From Candidatus Nitrospira neomarina (lineage in GTDB: Bacteria > Nitrospirota > Nitrospiria > Nitrospirales > UBA8639), in assembly GCF_032051675.1 (NCBI RefSeq), contig NZ_CP116968.1:310001-374000 (forward strand): DNA of 64,000 nucleotides, given 5' to 3'. Shown piece after piece: positions 52,243-62,292 of the stretch; positions within the stretch are counted from its first letter, which is position 1, and each line of letters opens with the position of its first letter. The notes under the pieces are model-generated. The model was not told where the DNA came from. It searched no databases and saw only the letters and a program-made list of their open reading frames with translations. The translations under genes and the position numbers were made by a program.

Positions 52243-55050
52243 ATGCCGTTGTTGTTACCTGAAAAGAAATCTTCTTTGGGGCCCGATTTAGCCAAAAAAT
52301 TGGGCCAGGATAAAGTTCGGTGGGATTGGGCCACGCTGAAAGCCTATTCCGTCGATGCCAGTATCTACAAAATTCCGCCACAGGTTGTTGTGCTTCCTGA
52401 AACAGAGGAAGACATTGATGCCGTGATGGAGTATGCCGTCAAGGTTGGAGTTCCTCTGACTCCACGGGCCGCCGGAACGAATCTGACCGGATCAGCCATT
52501 GGAGCCGGCATTATCGTGGATATCTCCCGAATGAATCGATTGCTGGAAGTGAATCGCGACGAGCAGTGGGCGCGAGTGCAACCAGGCCTGGTGTTATCCG
52601 AATTCAATAAGCAGTTGGCCCCTATGGGGTTGATGTATGGGCCGGATCCTTCAAGCGGGGATATGTGCAAATTAGGTGGTATGTTGGGCAACAATTCGGC
52701 CGGTCCGCATACGCTTCGCTATGGATCGGTCAAGGACAACGTTCATTCTCTCCGGATTCGGCTGCTTACTGAGGGTTGGCTTGACGCTCAATCTGTTTCT
52801 ATTGGAGGCCCGGCTCATGCATCCTTGTTGAAAGGGTTTCCATCCCTAAAGGCGGTGTGGACCATGATGCAAGAGGACCAAGCGTTGATCCGCGCCAGGC
52901 GTCCGAAGGTGAGTAAAAACAGTTCCGGCTATAACATCTTTGATTTGGTCGATGGACTGGAACGGGGCGTATTGGACGTTCCAAAATTATTTATCGGGAG
53001 CGAGGGAACACTTGGCATTATGAGTGAAGCAACCGTCAAGTTGGTTAAACGCCCTGATGCCACCGTGACGGGTCTCATTCATTTTCGACATCTGGATGGT
53101 ATGGGCGAATCGGTTCCCCACTTATTGGAGTTGAACCCCAATGCCTTGGAGGTGATGGATGGAAATTCGTTAGATTTGATCGGGCGAAATCGCTATGGCA
53201 TTCCATCGGATGCAGCGGCGACACTGCTCATTGAATTTGATGAAGGCGGAGGCGCAGACCGTCGTCATCGTTTGATGGAGATGTGCCAAAGATTTCCGAT
53301 CACCGGGAAGGTGAGGTTGGCGTCTGATCCAGCCCAGCAAGGGGAATTGTGGAAAGCCCGCAAGGCATTGTTTCCGATGCTCTATCGATTTGATCCTCAA
53401 AAAAAGCCCATCAATTTTGTCGATGATGTGGTCGTGCCGGCCGCACGCACCGGTGAGTTGATCCGGTATCTGGAAGAGTACTTTGGAGGACGATCGGTGC
53501 CGGTCGCCATATTTGGACATGTGGGAAATGGCAATGCTCATATTGTGCCGCTGCTTGATTTGCACAATCAACATGATGTTGATGCCATGGTCGAGGCTCA
53601 CCGGGAGATTCACCAGACTGTCTTAGACCGGTTTGACGGATCAATTTGTGGAGAGCATGGAGACGGGCGTATTCGCGCCGAGACCGTTCGCTTGATGTAT
53701 GGAGAAGAGGTGTATCACATTTTTGTTCGAGTGAAGCAGGCGTTCGATCCACAGGGCATGATGAATCCCGGTGTGAAAATCAGTGATACCTCGTTTACGG
53801 AACATATTGATGTGGAGCGCATGGGCAAACCCTGTGCAACGTGCGCAAAATGTAATTCCGTGTGTCCGGTGTATGATGTGTTTCAGTCTGAAGATATGAG
53901 TGCGCGCGGATGGTTCGAGATTGTAACGGCTTCGGATTACTCGTATCTTCAATCGGAACGGGTCGTCGACGCCTGTTTGAATTGCAAGTCCTGCCGGACT
54001 ATTTGTCCGGCCGGTGTCGATGTGTCCGAACTGATTCTGCAACGACGGGCGGAGCATCCCAATGGGCTGGCCGCTTGGGTGTTTGCCCTCCATGCCCGTC
54101 AATGGATTTTTCATCCCCTGTTGAAATTTATGGCATGGACCCAATCTTTTTGGGATCGTCCGGTTCTTCGAGGCATGTTGGAAAAACTGACTGGCCCGGT
54201 ATTGCGAAAGTTGGCTCCCACGGCAAAGATTCCCCGAGATATGGTTCTGCCGACGTTTGCTAAACGGCATTTACGTGATCGGTATCCTGAACTGTGTCAT
54301 TCTGAACATCTCCGGCAGGCCTCAATCGCGTATTTTCACGGGTGTGCGGCCAACTATTTTGAGGATGGAGTGGGGGATGCGGTGATCGGGCTTTTGGCTG
54401 ACTACGGTGTGAAGGTCGCTCTTCCACCTCAACGATGCTCGGGGACGCCGATTGAAACCTACGGGTTACGGGATTTGGTAAAAGAAGGCGCGCGAGAAAA
54501 TCTGGCTCACCTGGCACCGTATGCCACCGTGATTACCAGTTGTGCATCGTGCACGTTAAGTCTGAAGGATTATGCCAGGCTGTTTTCTGGAGAGCCGGAG
54601 GAGGCCGCAGCTATAGATCTATCCAAACGGGTGAAGCATATCTCTGAATTTCTTGTTGAACAGGGGATGTCGTCACCCAATATGCACTCAGCCCGGGTAT
54701 CGGCCGATGGGAAGTTGGAGAAAGTGACGTACCATTCTTCGTGCCATCTTCGTGCCGCGGGTGTGTCCCAGGCTCCCAGGGACTTGTTAGCTTCTGTGGC
54801 TGACCTTGAATTTGTCGAAATGCAGGATGCCGATCGGTGCGCGGGCGGAGCGGGTACGTATATCGTCAAAAATTATGAAACCTCTCAGAAGATTTTCCAG
54901 CGTAAGAAGCGGGCTATTCAAGAGAGCGGGGCACAGGTGGTGGCAACGAGTTGCCCCGCATGTATGATTCAATTAAAAAATGGACTTCGTGGGATAGCGG
55001 AGGTTAAGCATATTGCGCAGGTCATGCGGGAGCATCCAGGGAGGAAGTAG
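52243..55050 (+). CDS. FAD-binding and Fe-S oxidoreductase, YdiJ/D-2-hydroxyacid dehydrogenase type
   Basis: A 935-residue fusion of an FAD-linked oxidase (PCMH domain with TPRAAGTNLTGSAIGAGIIVD, and NFVDDVVVPA, GHVGNGNAHIVPL, HGDGRIRAE in the C-terminal oxidase part) with two 4Fe-4S motifs (CATCAKCNSVCPVYD and CLNCKSCRTICPAGVD) and two CCG domains (FHGCAANYFEDG, SSCHLRAAG, CAGGAGTY, ATSCPACMIQL). This layout matches YdiJ and anaerobic D-lactate or glycolate dehydrogenases, which oxidise a D-2-hydroxyacid and pass electrons to the membrane quinone pool or a carrier. Substrate unknown. The start has a weak ribosome site. Confidence 0.88.
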   Translation: MPLLLPEKKSSLGPDLAKKLGQDKVRWDWATLKAYSVDASIYKIPPQVVVLPETEEDIDAVMEYAVKVGVPLTPRAAGTNLTGSAIGAGIIVDISRMNRLLEVNRDEQWARVQPGLVLSEFNKQLAPMGLMYGPDPSSGDMCKLGGMLGNNSAGPHTLRYGSVKDNVHSLRIRLLTEGWLDAQSVSIGGPAHASLLKGFPSLKAVWTMMQEDQALIRARRPKVSKNSSGYNIFDLVDGLERGVLDVPKLFIGSEGTLGIMSEATVKLVKRPDATVTGLIHFRHLDGMGESVPHLLELNPNALEVMDGNSLDLIGRNRYGIPSDAAATLLIEFDEGGGADRRHRLMEMCQRFPITGKVRLASDPAQQGELWKARKALFPMLYRFDPQKKPINFVDDVVVPAARTGELIRYLEEYFGGRSVPVAIFGHVGNGNAHIVPLLDLHNQHDVDAMVEAHREIHQTVLDRFDGSICGEHGDGRIRAETVRLMYGEEVYHIFVRVKQAFDPQGMMNPGVKISDTSFTEHIDVERMGKPCATCAKCNSVCPVYDVFQSEDMSARGWFEIVTASDYSYLQSERVVDACLNCKSCRTICPAGVDVSELILQRRAEHPNGLAAWVFALHARQWIFHPLLKFMAWTQSFWDRPVLRGMLEKLTGPVLRKLAPTAKIPRDMVLPTFAKRHLRDRYPELCHSEHLRQASIAYFHGCAANYFEDGVGDAVIGLLADYGVKVALPPQRCSGTPIETYGLRDLVKEGARENLAHLAPYATVITSCASCTLSLKDYARLFSGEPEEAAAIDLSKRVKHISEFLVEQGMSSPNMHSARVSADGKLEKVTYHSSCHLRAAGVSQAPRDLLASVADLEFVEMQDADRCAGGAGTYIVKNYETSQKIFQRKKRAIQESGAQVVATSCPACMIQLKNGLRGIAEVKHIAQVMREHPGRK

Positions 55051-55135
55051 AGGTATAAGATGGGGTGCTCTGGCGGGCTATCATTGTGATAGTTGGAACC
55101 GGGATGGATTTTCATTTTTGCATGAGGAACATCGA

Positions 55136-55417
55136 ATGGTAAAAGTATTGATATTTGGCCTTGCGCTTCGTGAAGCGGTTGAAGACCCGGAAGTTGAAAT
55201 CAGCTTGGAAAATGCCACCACAATTCGGCAATTGCTAGAGGATTTCCCCGATCACTTTCAAGGATTAATGCCTTTCCTCCAGGCCAATGAACTCATGTTG
55301 ACAATTAATCAGAAAATCTCCACGTTGGAAGCCAAAGTGAAAAATGGGGACACCCTGAAAATCACTCACCAGGGAGGAGACAACCTTGCGGACGGTGCGA
55401 TGTGGCAAAATCCTTAA
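55136..55417 (+). CDS. MoaD/ThiS-like ubiquitin-fold protein with a C-terminal tail after the GG
   Basis: A 93-residue protein with a beta-grasp pattern: VKVLIFGLALREAV, TTIRQLLEDFPDH, LMLTINQKIS and the loop GDTLKI. In MoaD and ThiS the chain ends at a GG that is adenylated and thiocarboxylated. Here the GG in THQGGDN is followed by 12 more residues (DNLADGAMWQNP), so it would need removal, or does not act as a sulfur carrier. GAGGAACATCGA precedes the ATG. It follows the dehydrogenase at 85 bases on the same strand. Confidence 0.65.
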   Translation: MVKVLIFGLALREAVEDPEVEISLENATTIRQLLEDFPDHFQGLMPFLQANELMLTINQKISTLEAKVKNGDTLKITHQGGDNLADGAMWQNP

Positions 55418-55485
55418 AAGAGCACGGTATGCGATGCATCCTTATGTCTGGCAGGAGGAAAGTTTATGGACGAGTGAAAGTGCGG

Positions 55486-55701
55486 TTAGGTTGTCTTTTG
55501 TGAAGGAAGGGATGCCTCCTCGTCACATTTTTTGCAATTGAGGATGGTTTTGAGATGGGCACGACGTCCTTCTGGTGTCTGAACCCATGGGCGATAACTT
55601 AGGGGAGGTTGGTGTCGAACGTGCTGACCATGGCCGCAGGCCAGATCTGCCACCCAATCATCCGCGTCATCTTGATGAAACCCGATAATGGGCTGGTTCA
55701 T
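55486..55701 (-). CDS. DUF3565 protein
   Basis: A 71-residue protein. The DUF3565 signature is visible: IIGFHQDDADDWVADLACGHGQHVRHQPPL, RPWVQTPEGRRAHL and NCKKC. The Cys/His pattern (CGHGQH, CKKC) suggests a small metal-binding fold. It is soluble and stands alone, convergent with the gene before it. Function unknown. Confidence 0.85.
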   Translation of the reverse strand: MNQPIIGFHQDDADDWVADLACGHGQHVRHQPPLSYRPWVQTPEGRRAHLKTILNCKKCDEEASLPSQKTT

Positions 55702-55745
55702 TTTTCTCTCAAGTTTTTATGATGGGGACTATGATGGATCGTAAA

Positions 55746-56468
55746 TTATTTGCCAAAGACATCCTTGAGTAAATCTGTAACGCGCGCTGCAGGGTTAGTC
55801 CTGATTTTTTGCTCTTCCTGGGCTAATGTGTGAAACAGCCCGTCCAAACTTTTTCCAACCACATAATCGTCCAGATCAAATGCCGGGACTTTGACAAACG
55901 GTAGCATCGTATATTGTCCCACCAATTCCTTGTATTGCGTGGTGACCCCGACTTGGCTCATTGTCTTCTCCACTTCAGGTTTAAACGCCTTGGCAAGTTG
56001 ATCGCGTGTTTTACCTTGGAAATAATCAGTCGCAGCGGTATCTCCTCCATCCAGAATTTTCTTGGCATCGTCAAAGCTCATGTTGGTGACCGCATCTTTG
56101 AATATGGGTTTGGCCAAGGGAGCGGCCTGCTCGGCGGCCCGGTTCATACTAACCACCAACTCATCAACTTGGGGCCCGAATCCGGCCAGTTGAAGCGCTT
56201 TATCCATGGATTGAAGTTTTTCGGGCAGTAAGATTTTTATAGCTTCATTTTTTAAAAAGCCGTCTGTGTTACCAGTGAGTTTCACCGTATTTTCCGTTCC
56301 GACGATCAGAGCTTCTTTAAGGCCAGAAATTATTTTGTCATCTTCGAGGGTTTTTGCACCAGGCAGAGACAATTTATCGATCTCATTCAGAAAGTCCCCA
56401 AATTGTGCGAAGGCGATCTGCGGAAGGAGCAAGAGGAGAACACTCATGATGACGGGAGAAATGATCAT
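55746..56468 (-). CDS. DUF4197 exported protein
   Basis: A 240-residue protein with a signal peptide (MSVLLLLLPQIAFA). DUF4197 landmarks: DDKIISGLKEALIVGTENTVKLTG, GFLKNEAIKILLPEKLQ, SFDDAKKILDGGDTAATDYFQGKT, VPAFDLDDYVVGKSLDGLFHTLAQEEQKIRTNPAARVTDLLKDVFG. It should be in the periplasm. AAGGAG-like bases precede the ATG at 56468. The role of the family is not known. Confidence 0.9.
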   Translation of the reverse strand: MIISPVIMSVLLLLLPQIAFAQFGDFLNEIDKLSLPGAKTLEDDKIISGLKEALIVGTENTVKLTGNTDGFLKNEAIKILLPEKLQSMDKALQLAGFGPQVDELVVSMNRAAEQAAPLAKPIFKDAVTNMSFDDAKKILDGGDTAATDYFQGKTRDQLAKAFKPEVEKTMSQVGVTTQYKELVGQYTMLPFVKVPAFDLDDYVVGKSLDGLFHTLAQEEQKIRTNPAARVTDLLKDVFGK

Positions 56469-56740
56469 TGTTCACTCCTTTTTTGAAAAAGGAAGAATGG
56501 ACTAGGAGGGTAAATGGAGTAAAACTGGAATCGGGGGTAAAGAATATCAGAAGCGATGCATCTCATTCTCTTCCTGTGAGATGGGACCCACAAGGAAGAG
56601 GGGAGACGCTTGCGCCCTGGGATTATCCTGGGGAGGATAGACTAAAAAAACATAAGCAGTCTTCAAATCTCAGAAGGCAAAGTCCAGCTCTTCCTCGTGG
56701 GTGGGTCAAAAGCACCCTAGGAGTGTGAGATGCCTTAAAG

Positions 56741-57106
56741 TTAGGCTATAGGAGTACAACTCATCCCGGATCCCCTGCCTTTATTTGATGATGCTAAGGG
56801 CCTAGAGAGGAGTGGACGGGTTTTCTTTTTCATCGCCTCCCGTTGAGGGTTGAGGCGATTTTCCAGAATTACGGGATCAATGACTTCACCGCATTGCAGG
56901 CACCGTTTGGTCAGGATTTCCATTCCACCGGCATCGTAATTCACATTCATGCACCAATGGGAGACCATAAATCCTCCACATCGTGTACAGGTGTCCGAAT
57001 GCCTTGGATCCACCGTTTTAGTGCTTGGAGCGGAGTGAGCTTCTTCTCGCTTAATGGGACTTTTCCCAAGTGTTGGGGTCTTTTTCTGTATTCCGAAATG
57101 TCCCAT
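56741..57106 (-). CDS. Small zinc-ribbon protein
   Basis: A 121-residue protein starting after AAGGAGATACAT. Two CxxC pairs (DTCTRCGGFM and KRCLQCGEVIDPVI) frame a beta hairpin, as in a zinc ribbon; the following ENRLNP is part of a recurring pattern I associate with small Nitrospira zinc-ribbon proteins. The N-terminus and the C-terminal tail are basic and disordered. Possible nucleic-acid or ribosome-associated protein. Function unknown. Confidence 0.72.
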   Translation of the reverse strand: MGHFGIQKKTPTLGKSPIKREEAHSAPSTKTVDPRHSDTCTRCGGFMVSHWCMNVNYDAGGMEILTKRCLQCGEVIDPVILENRLNPQREAMKKKTRPLLSRPLASSNKGRGSGMSCTPIA

Positions 57107-57448
57107 ATGTATCTCCTTTTTACTGTTTATCATAACATATGTATTAAAACGTCTTGTTGATAGATATAGCTCTTTGATCTTAAGTCAAGATTAATCCAAT
57201 ATTAAAAAATTCTCATAATTGTATAATGAGAAACATCACTAACTCCCATAAATGTGAATAAACCTTTAATAATTATAGAGATTGAATATTAATATAGTAC
57301 TAATTATTAAGTTAATTAATTTAAGTATAATTATCGTAAAGTAAAAATTTAATGAAGATGGTCCGAATGGGGCGTGGCTTTTAAAAGCCCCATAGGTGGG
57401 GGCCAAAAAACGTAAGATCAGGATGATTCCCAGATGAGAAAAACCGTC
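57107..57448. other. AT-rich intergenic region
   Basis: About 340 bases, of which 57140-57350 is strikingly AT-rich (runs of AATTATAAT-type bases). It lies upstream of the zinc-ribbon gene, whose promoter it must contain. Many TATAAT-like hexamers occur by composition alone, so no promoter is assigned. Such a stretch could be a site for an AT-binding nucleoid protein. No gene seen. Confidence 0.4.
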
Positions 57449-58018
57449 TTACCGCCAACGAATGTGAACAGGAGTGGTCTTTTCTCCAGATAGGGTAATG
57501 CTTTTTTCAATAGTGGTCCCACCTGAATCGGTTGCTTTGACAACATATTTGCCGGGAGAAAGATTGAGGAATAACCAAGGACCTTGTACCTCTTCACCTG
57601 GAATAGATACCACGGTCGTCTGATCGGAGTTGAGCACCTCAACTGCCACACCAGCTAAAAAAGCGCGTTCGCCTTTCACAAATATCAATTTAAGGGAATA
57701 GGGTGGGTAGGACAGGCTCCGTTCCTCCTTACCTAATCCGGCGCTGAAATATTGAACAGCATTCTGCTCATGGAGAGGGAACCTGAGTTTATCTGGGATG
57801 CTTCCGCCTTTCAGTGGAATTTCTAAAAACTTGGCGAGAGGTTCCGAGCCTTCACCTGCAGCGGCCCAGGTTGAGGTTGAAAGGGTTACCAAACTTAGGA
57901 TCATCAACAGACATGCACCCAATCCTAACGTCACAGACAACTCTTTGTTTTCTGCTTTTAAGCCTTTTTCCGAATCTGTTGTCGATCTGCCGGTAATTCC
58001 TGGTCTCACGGGCCACAC
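57449..58018 (-). CDS. Exported protein with a beta-sandwich (carboxypeptidase-regulatory-like) domain
   Basis: A 189-residue protein. A hydrophobic segment at 29-47 (TLGLGACLLMILSLVTL) followed by STWAAAGE is a signal peptide with a long N-region, or an anchor. The rest has a beta-strand pattern: FVKGERAFLAGVAVEVLNSDQ, VQGPWLFLNLSPGKYVVKATDSGGTTIEKSITL, like regulatory domains of carboxypeptidases and transthyretin folds. The start at 58018 is a GTG preceded by GAGG. Function unknown. Confidence 0.7.
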   Translation of the reverse strand: MWPVRPGITGRSTTDSEKGLKAENKELSVTLGLGACLLMILSLVTLSTSTWAAAGEGSEPLAKFLEIPLKGGSIPDKLRFPLHEQNAVQYFSAGLGKEERSLSYPPYSLKLIFVKGERAFLAGVAVEVLNSDQTTVVSIPGEEVQGPWLFLNLSPGKYVVKATDSGGTTIEKSITLSGEKTTPVHIRWR

Positions 58019-58246
58019 CTCATCATTTCCAATTAAAGGTTAATTCTTTAATCAAACCCTCGAATGACTATAGATAATAACAATTTTTGGGTATTTGAAA
58101 ATAGCGCTAATAAGAATTGATCAAACTTTGTCCCCAGGGGATACAGACAGGCAGTAGAACTGAGCACACCCGATTCAGGCATAATCCTTTTGTAAAGGAT
58201 TACCGAGGTCATTTGAAGAAAGCATGAGAGAAAATGTGCTCTCAAC

Positions 58247-59671
58247 TTATGACGAGGCGGGTGGAAGGTCTTCGGGGGTAGGTTCCATTTCCCCAGGCGG
58301 TCTTGGCATGTGCCCGACGGATTTGAGGTCCATGAGGTCTTTTTTGGGGCTGATTCCAAGGGATTTGAATTTTCTGGCCGTGGGCCAGATCCGATTCTCC
58401 AATGAGGTGACCGTCGCATTATAGGATTCGACGGTCCGACCTAACGCTTGCCCAATTCTCCCAAAATGTTCTGCCAGAGTGCCCAGTCGATCAGCGAGTT
58501 CTTGTCCGAGGATACTGATCCGTTGGGCCCCTTCCGCCACTTGTTCCTGGCGCCAGCCGTAGGCAATGGCCCGCAACAGGGCAATAAAGGTGGTGGGTGT
58601 GGCGATGACAACTTTTTTCGTTAAGGCCGACTCGACGAGGGAGGGGTCGCGTTCGGCCGCGGCAGCTAAAAACGAATCATTGGGTATAAATAAGACCACA
58701 AATTCCGGAGCGGCTGGAAATTGATCCCAATATTCTTTTGAGGCTAATTGGCTGATATGGCGTTTTACCTGGCCGAGATGTCGATTGAGGGCGGCTTCCC
58801 GGTCTTCGTTCGTGTGGGTTTCCAGGCTATCTAAAAACGCACTGAGCGGCACTTTGGAATCGACCACCACATCTCTTCCTGCCGGGAGTTTGACGATCAT
58901 GTCGGGACGCAAGCGCCCGGTTTCGGTGGAAACACTTTCCTGTTCAAAAAAATCGCAGTTTTCTGACATACCGGCCAATTCAGCGGTCCTTCGAAGCGCA
59001 ATTTCTCCCCAGCGTCCTCGAACCTGGGGTGATCGTAAGGCATTCACCAATTTGGATGTTTCGGCTTGGAGGGTGGTCTGGGCGAAAGCCAATTGGCGTA
59101 ACTGTTCGCCCACAACACTGAGTTCACGAAGTCGCTTATCTTCTAAGGCTTGCGATTCTTTTTGGTAGGTACGTAGGGATTCGGTCAGCGGCTGCAACAA
59201 GGATTCAATGGAGGTCTGGCGTTGGTCGAAGGAAGCCGTCGCTTCATCCTTCAGGGCTTTGAACTTTTCCTCGGCCAGGGTCAAAAACCCCCTATTGTTT
59301 CCCGCCAGGGCTTCCGAGGCTAAAGAGCGAAAGGTATCCGACAAGGTCAATTTCGCATCCTCCAGCAGGGCCCGCTGTTCGGCTAGGTGTCGTTGCGTAT
59401 TTTCGAGGTTCGTTTCGGCTGACACTTTGGCCACTTCCATCAGACGAAATTCTTGATAGACTCGTTCACGTTCCTGCTGCAGGGTGGCGAGTTGGGCGCG
59501 AAGTTCTCCTGCTTGGGCTTGGGCCGATGCCAATCGGGTGGTGGTCTCTTGTAAGGCTTGGATTTTCCTTCCTCGATAGACAATGGAACATATGGCCCAC
59601 GCGATGGTCCCTCCGACCAGCAGGCCGGCCAAGAGAATCCATAATAGCTGAGGGTCGTAAGAGGCGATCAT
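58247..59671 (-). CDS. rmuC: DNA recombination protein RmuC
   Basis: A 474-residue protein. An N-terminal membrane anchor (LLWILLAGLLVGGTIAWAICSIVY) is followed by a long coiled coil (about 30-180) and the RmuC nuclease-like domain with VRGRWGEIALRRTAELAGM, GRLRPDMIVKLPAGRDVVVDSKVPLSAFLD, and VLFIPNDSFLAAAAERDPSL, IATPTTFIALLRAIAYGWRQE. RmuC limits inversions between short repeats. Length and domain order are typical. Divergent from ftsH. Confidence 0.94.
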   Translation of the reverse strand: MIASYDPQLLWILLAGLLVGGTIAWAICSIVYRGRKIQALQETTTRLASAQAQAGELRAQLATLQQERERVYQEFRLMEVAKVSAETNLENTQRHLAEQRALLEDAKLTLSDTFRSLASEALAGNNRGFLTLAEEKFKALKDEATASFDQRQTSIESLLQPLTESLRTYQKESQALEDKRLRELSVVGEQLRQLAFAQTTLQAETSKLVNALRSPQVRGRWGEIALRRTAELAGMSENCDFFEQESVSTETGRLRPDMIVKLPAGRDVVVDSKVPLSAFLDSLETHTNEDREAALNRHLGQVKRHISQLASKEYWDQFPAAPEFVVLFIPNDSFLAAAAERDPSLVESALTKKVVIATPTTFIALLRAIAYGWRQEQVAEGAQRISILGQELADRLGTLAEHFGRIGQALGRTVESYNATVTSLENRIWPTARKFKSLGISPKKDLMDLKSVGHMPRPPGEMEPTPEDLPPASS

Positions 59672-59925
59672 GCTGGAGAAGAGAGAATTCAGACGGACTC
59701 CGAACGTGCCTTACAGCACATAGACTTGGAAGAGATCCTCACGGTTTTCAACCCCTGGCCGACATACGAACGGGGCGGATGGCAAGGTTTGCCGCCGGGA
59801 ATAATTGATCAGGGAAGAATTTTGACCCATTTCGATAGACGTATTTCTGATTCTTGGGTACAGTAGGATTATGTTCACTTCATGCGATTCAGGGTCACGC
59901 AGGAACAGAGGTTAGGATAGCAAAT

Positions 59926-61752
59926 ATGGAAAAAAAATATCGCGTCTCTATTTGGTATTTCATTATTGCATTCTGGGGACTCATTATTCTCCAGGAAATG
60001 TATTTTGCCGCCCAACATATGGATGAGGTGCCTTATAGTCAATTTAAAGCCTGGGTTCAAGAAGATAAGGTCGCCGAGATCTCCATAACTGACAAAGTCA
60101 TTCACGGAAAATTAAAATCTGAAAAAGGGGGAGAGGATCCCCACTGGTTTCAAACGGTGCGCGTCGATGATCCTGAGTTAGTGTCCTTACTGGAAGACAA
60201 ACATGTGGAATATGCCGGTGTGATCGTCAGCACGCTCTGGAAAGACGTGGCTTCCTGGGTCGTCCCTATTCTGGTTTTTGCCGGGATCTGGTTTTGGATT
60301 TTGCGAAAAATGGGACAAGGGGCGGGTGGCGGGTTTATGCGAATCGGGAAATCCAAGGCGAAAGTCTATATTGAAAGCGATATCAAGACTCGTATGAGTG
60401 ATGTGGCCGGAGTCGATGAAGCTAAAGTGGAACTCATGGAAGTTGTCGAGTTCTTAAAGACGCCGGAAAAATTTACGAGGATCGGGGGACGGATTCCCAA
60501 GGGTGTGCTCTTGGTGGGGCCGCCCGGCACAGGGAAAACCATGCTGGCGAAAGCGATTGCGGGAGAAGCCGGTGTGCCGTTTTTCTCCATTAGCGGATCG
60601 GAATTTGTGGAAATGTTTGTGGGAGTGGGAGCAGCCAGGGTGCGGGATTTGTTTGAACAGGCCATGGTTAAAGCACCCTGTATCATTTTCATTGATGAGT
60701 TGGATGCACTGGGAAAGGCTCGGGGAACAGGGCCCATGATGCACGAAGAACGGGAGCAAACCCTCAATCAATTGCTGGTGGAGATGGATGGGTTTGATCC
60801 TCGTGTGGGGGTCATTATGTTGGCCGCAACCAATCGTCCTGAAATTCTTGATCAGGCCTTGCTCCGTGCAGGCCGTTTTGATCGACAGGTCCTGGTTGAT
60901 CGCCCCGATCGACCTGGAAGAGCCGCTATCCTTGCCATACATGCCAAATCCATCAAGCTGGCTCCTGACGTCGATTTAGACAAAATTGCCGCCATGACTC
61001 CGGGAATGGTTGGGGCCGACCTAGCCAATGTGGTCAACGAAGCTGCGCTCCTGGCCATTCGACGAAGTCGGGAGACGGCCGAACACAGGGATTTTGAGGA
61101 AGCTGTGGAACGTGTCATTGCCGGTTTGGAAAAGAGAAACCGCGTCCTCAGTGTGGAAGAACGGAAACGAGTGGCTCATCATGAGGTCGGGCACGCGTTA
61201 GTGGCAATGTCCTTGCCCGGATGTGATCCCGTCCAAAAAATCTCGATCATTCCCCGTGGCATTGCAGCCTTGGGTTATACGCTACAGCTCCCGGTGGAAG
61301 ACCGGTACTTACTCACCCGGTCTGAATTAGAAAATCGCATTGCCGTGTTGTTAGGGGGGCGTATGGCGGAAGAGTTGGTCTTTGGAGAGGCCTCCACAGG
61401 AGCGGCTGATGATTTGCAAAAAGCCACTACCATCGCCAAACGGATGGTCAAAGATTATGGGATGAGCGATAAATTGGGAACGGTGGCCTTAGACGAATCC
61501 GTCCAGCCGACGTTTTTAAAAAATATGGAGTCACATGCGACCCCGACCTATTCGGAGCACACCGCTCAACAGGTCGATCAAGAGGTGCGCCGACTCATTG
61601 AAGAACAAGGCAATCGCGTCCGGGAATTGCTGACAAAGCTTCGGCCGGTCCTGTTGAACGGGGCTGAGACCTTGTTAAAGGCAGAAGTTATGACCGGAGA
61701 AGAGTTGATGGCGCTTCTTCACGTCAAGGAAGCAGAACCCATCCCAGGCTAG
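59926..61752 (+). CDS. ftsH: ATP-dependent zinc metalloprotease FtsH
   Basis: A 608-residue membrane protease. Two transmembrane helices ([19 protein letters not shown] and [14 protein letters not shown]) flank a short periplasmic domain. The AAA domain has Walker [10 protein letters not shown], Walker [13 protein letters not shown] and second region of homology ([20 protein letters not shown]). The peptidase domain has the zinc motif HHEVGHALV, with the third ligand in [12 protein letters not shown]. It degrades membrane and soluble proteins. The start at 59926 is preferred because of the AGGA site and normal N-terminus. Slightly short C-terminus, otherwise typical. Confidence 0.95.
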   Translation: MEKKYRVSIWYFIIAFWGLIILQEMYFAAQHMDEVPYSQFKAWVQEDKVAEISITDKVIHGKLKSEKGGEDPHWFQTVRVDDPELVSLLEDKHVEYAGVIVSTLWKDVASWVVPILVFAGIWFWILRKMGQGAGGGFMRIGKSKAKVYIESDIKTRMSDVAGVDEAKVELMEVVEFLKTPEKFTRIGGRIPKGVLLVGPPGTGKTMLAKAIAGEAGVPFFSISGSEFVEMFVGVGAARVRDLFEQAMVKAPCIIFIDELDALGKARGTGPMMHEEREQTLNQLLVEMDGFDPRVGVIMLAATNRPEILDQALLRAGRFDRQVLVDRPDRPGRAAILAIHAKSIKLAPDVDLDKIAAMTPGMVGADLANVVNEAALLAIRRSRETAEHRDFEEAVERVIAGLEKRNRVLSVEERKRVAHHEVGHALVAMSLPGCDPVQKISIIPRGIAALGYTLQLPVEDRYLLTRSELENRIAVLLGGRMAEELVFGEASTGAADDLQKATTIAKRMVKDYGMSDKLGTVALDESVQPTFLKNMESHATPTYSEHTAQQVDQEVRRLIEEQGNRVRELLTKLRPVLLNGAETLLKAEVMTGEELMALLHVKEAEPIPG

Positions 61753-61813
61753 TTTCAATCGACAACATGAGGTTTTCGTTTCCGAATACCTCCACCCTGA
61801 CATTTCCAATTCA

Positions 61814-61848
61814 TTCCTGCCAGGTCTGACGTTCAGACCCGGCAGGAA
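61814..61848. repeat. Long stem-loop downstream of ftsH
   Basis: TTCCTGCCAGGTCTGA (61814-61829) pairs with TCAGACCCGGCAGGAA (61833-61848) with one mismatch and a 3-base loop, 62 bases after the stop. No T-run follows on the plus strand, so it may be a 3' stabiliser. The rest of 61753-62292 holds only the structured repeat copy 2. Confidence 0.6.
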
Positions 61849-62040
61849 AAACACCATTCCAAAACATCCCGCAGTGTCAATCTCCTCGTCTTGTTCGGGA
61901 GAAGATCAGGAATTCATCTCACCCAATTCCTCAAGAAAGCGGGTTAGCCTCAGTGTTTCATGAAAGGGAGTGTTGAATAATAAGGATGTTCAAGGGCAAA
62001 TTTGCGCAGGATTAGATTACCCATCAAAGGCTACGGGTCG

Positions 62041-62150
62041 GTTCAAAAAAGTCCGTCCAGCAAGGCCGCAGCCGTTTTAACGCGCGGAGCGTACGCGTAG
62101 TACGTGAGCACGGAAAAATGGCGAGAACGCCGCTGGCGGCTTTTTTCAAC
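62041..62150. repeat. Structured intergenic repeat element, copy 2
   Basis: Starts GTTCAAAAAAGTCCG and ends GGCTTTTTTCAAC. It shares the conserved blocks of copy 1 at 17653. The middle stem is GCCGTTTT (62071-62078) with AAAAATGGC (62114-62122). Outer pairing AAAAAAG with CTTTTTT and CCAGC with GCTGG is kept. It lies 143 bases upstream of the tryptophanase-like gene. Confidence 0.8.
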
Positions 62151-62292
62151 AGACCCTGAAATAGAGGCGGAAATCGTCAATTCATCAATAGTTCGATGTT
62201 TTTCTGGAAGATGATATGATTTCGGTGCCTGGGAGGGATGGGCTTTCCCCGGATCCTGAAATAAAGCGACCAGCATAACCGGAGGACTGAGG

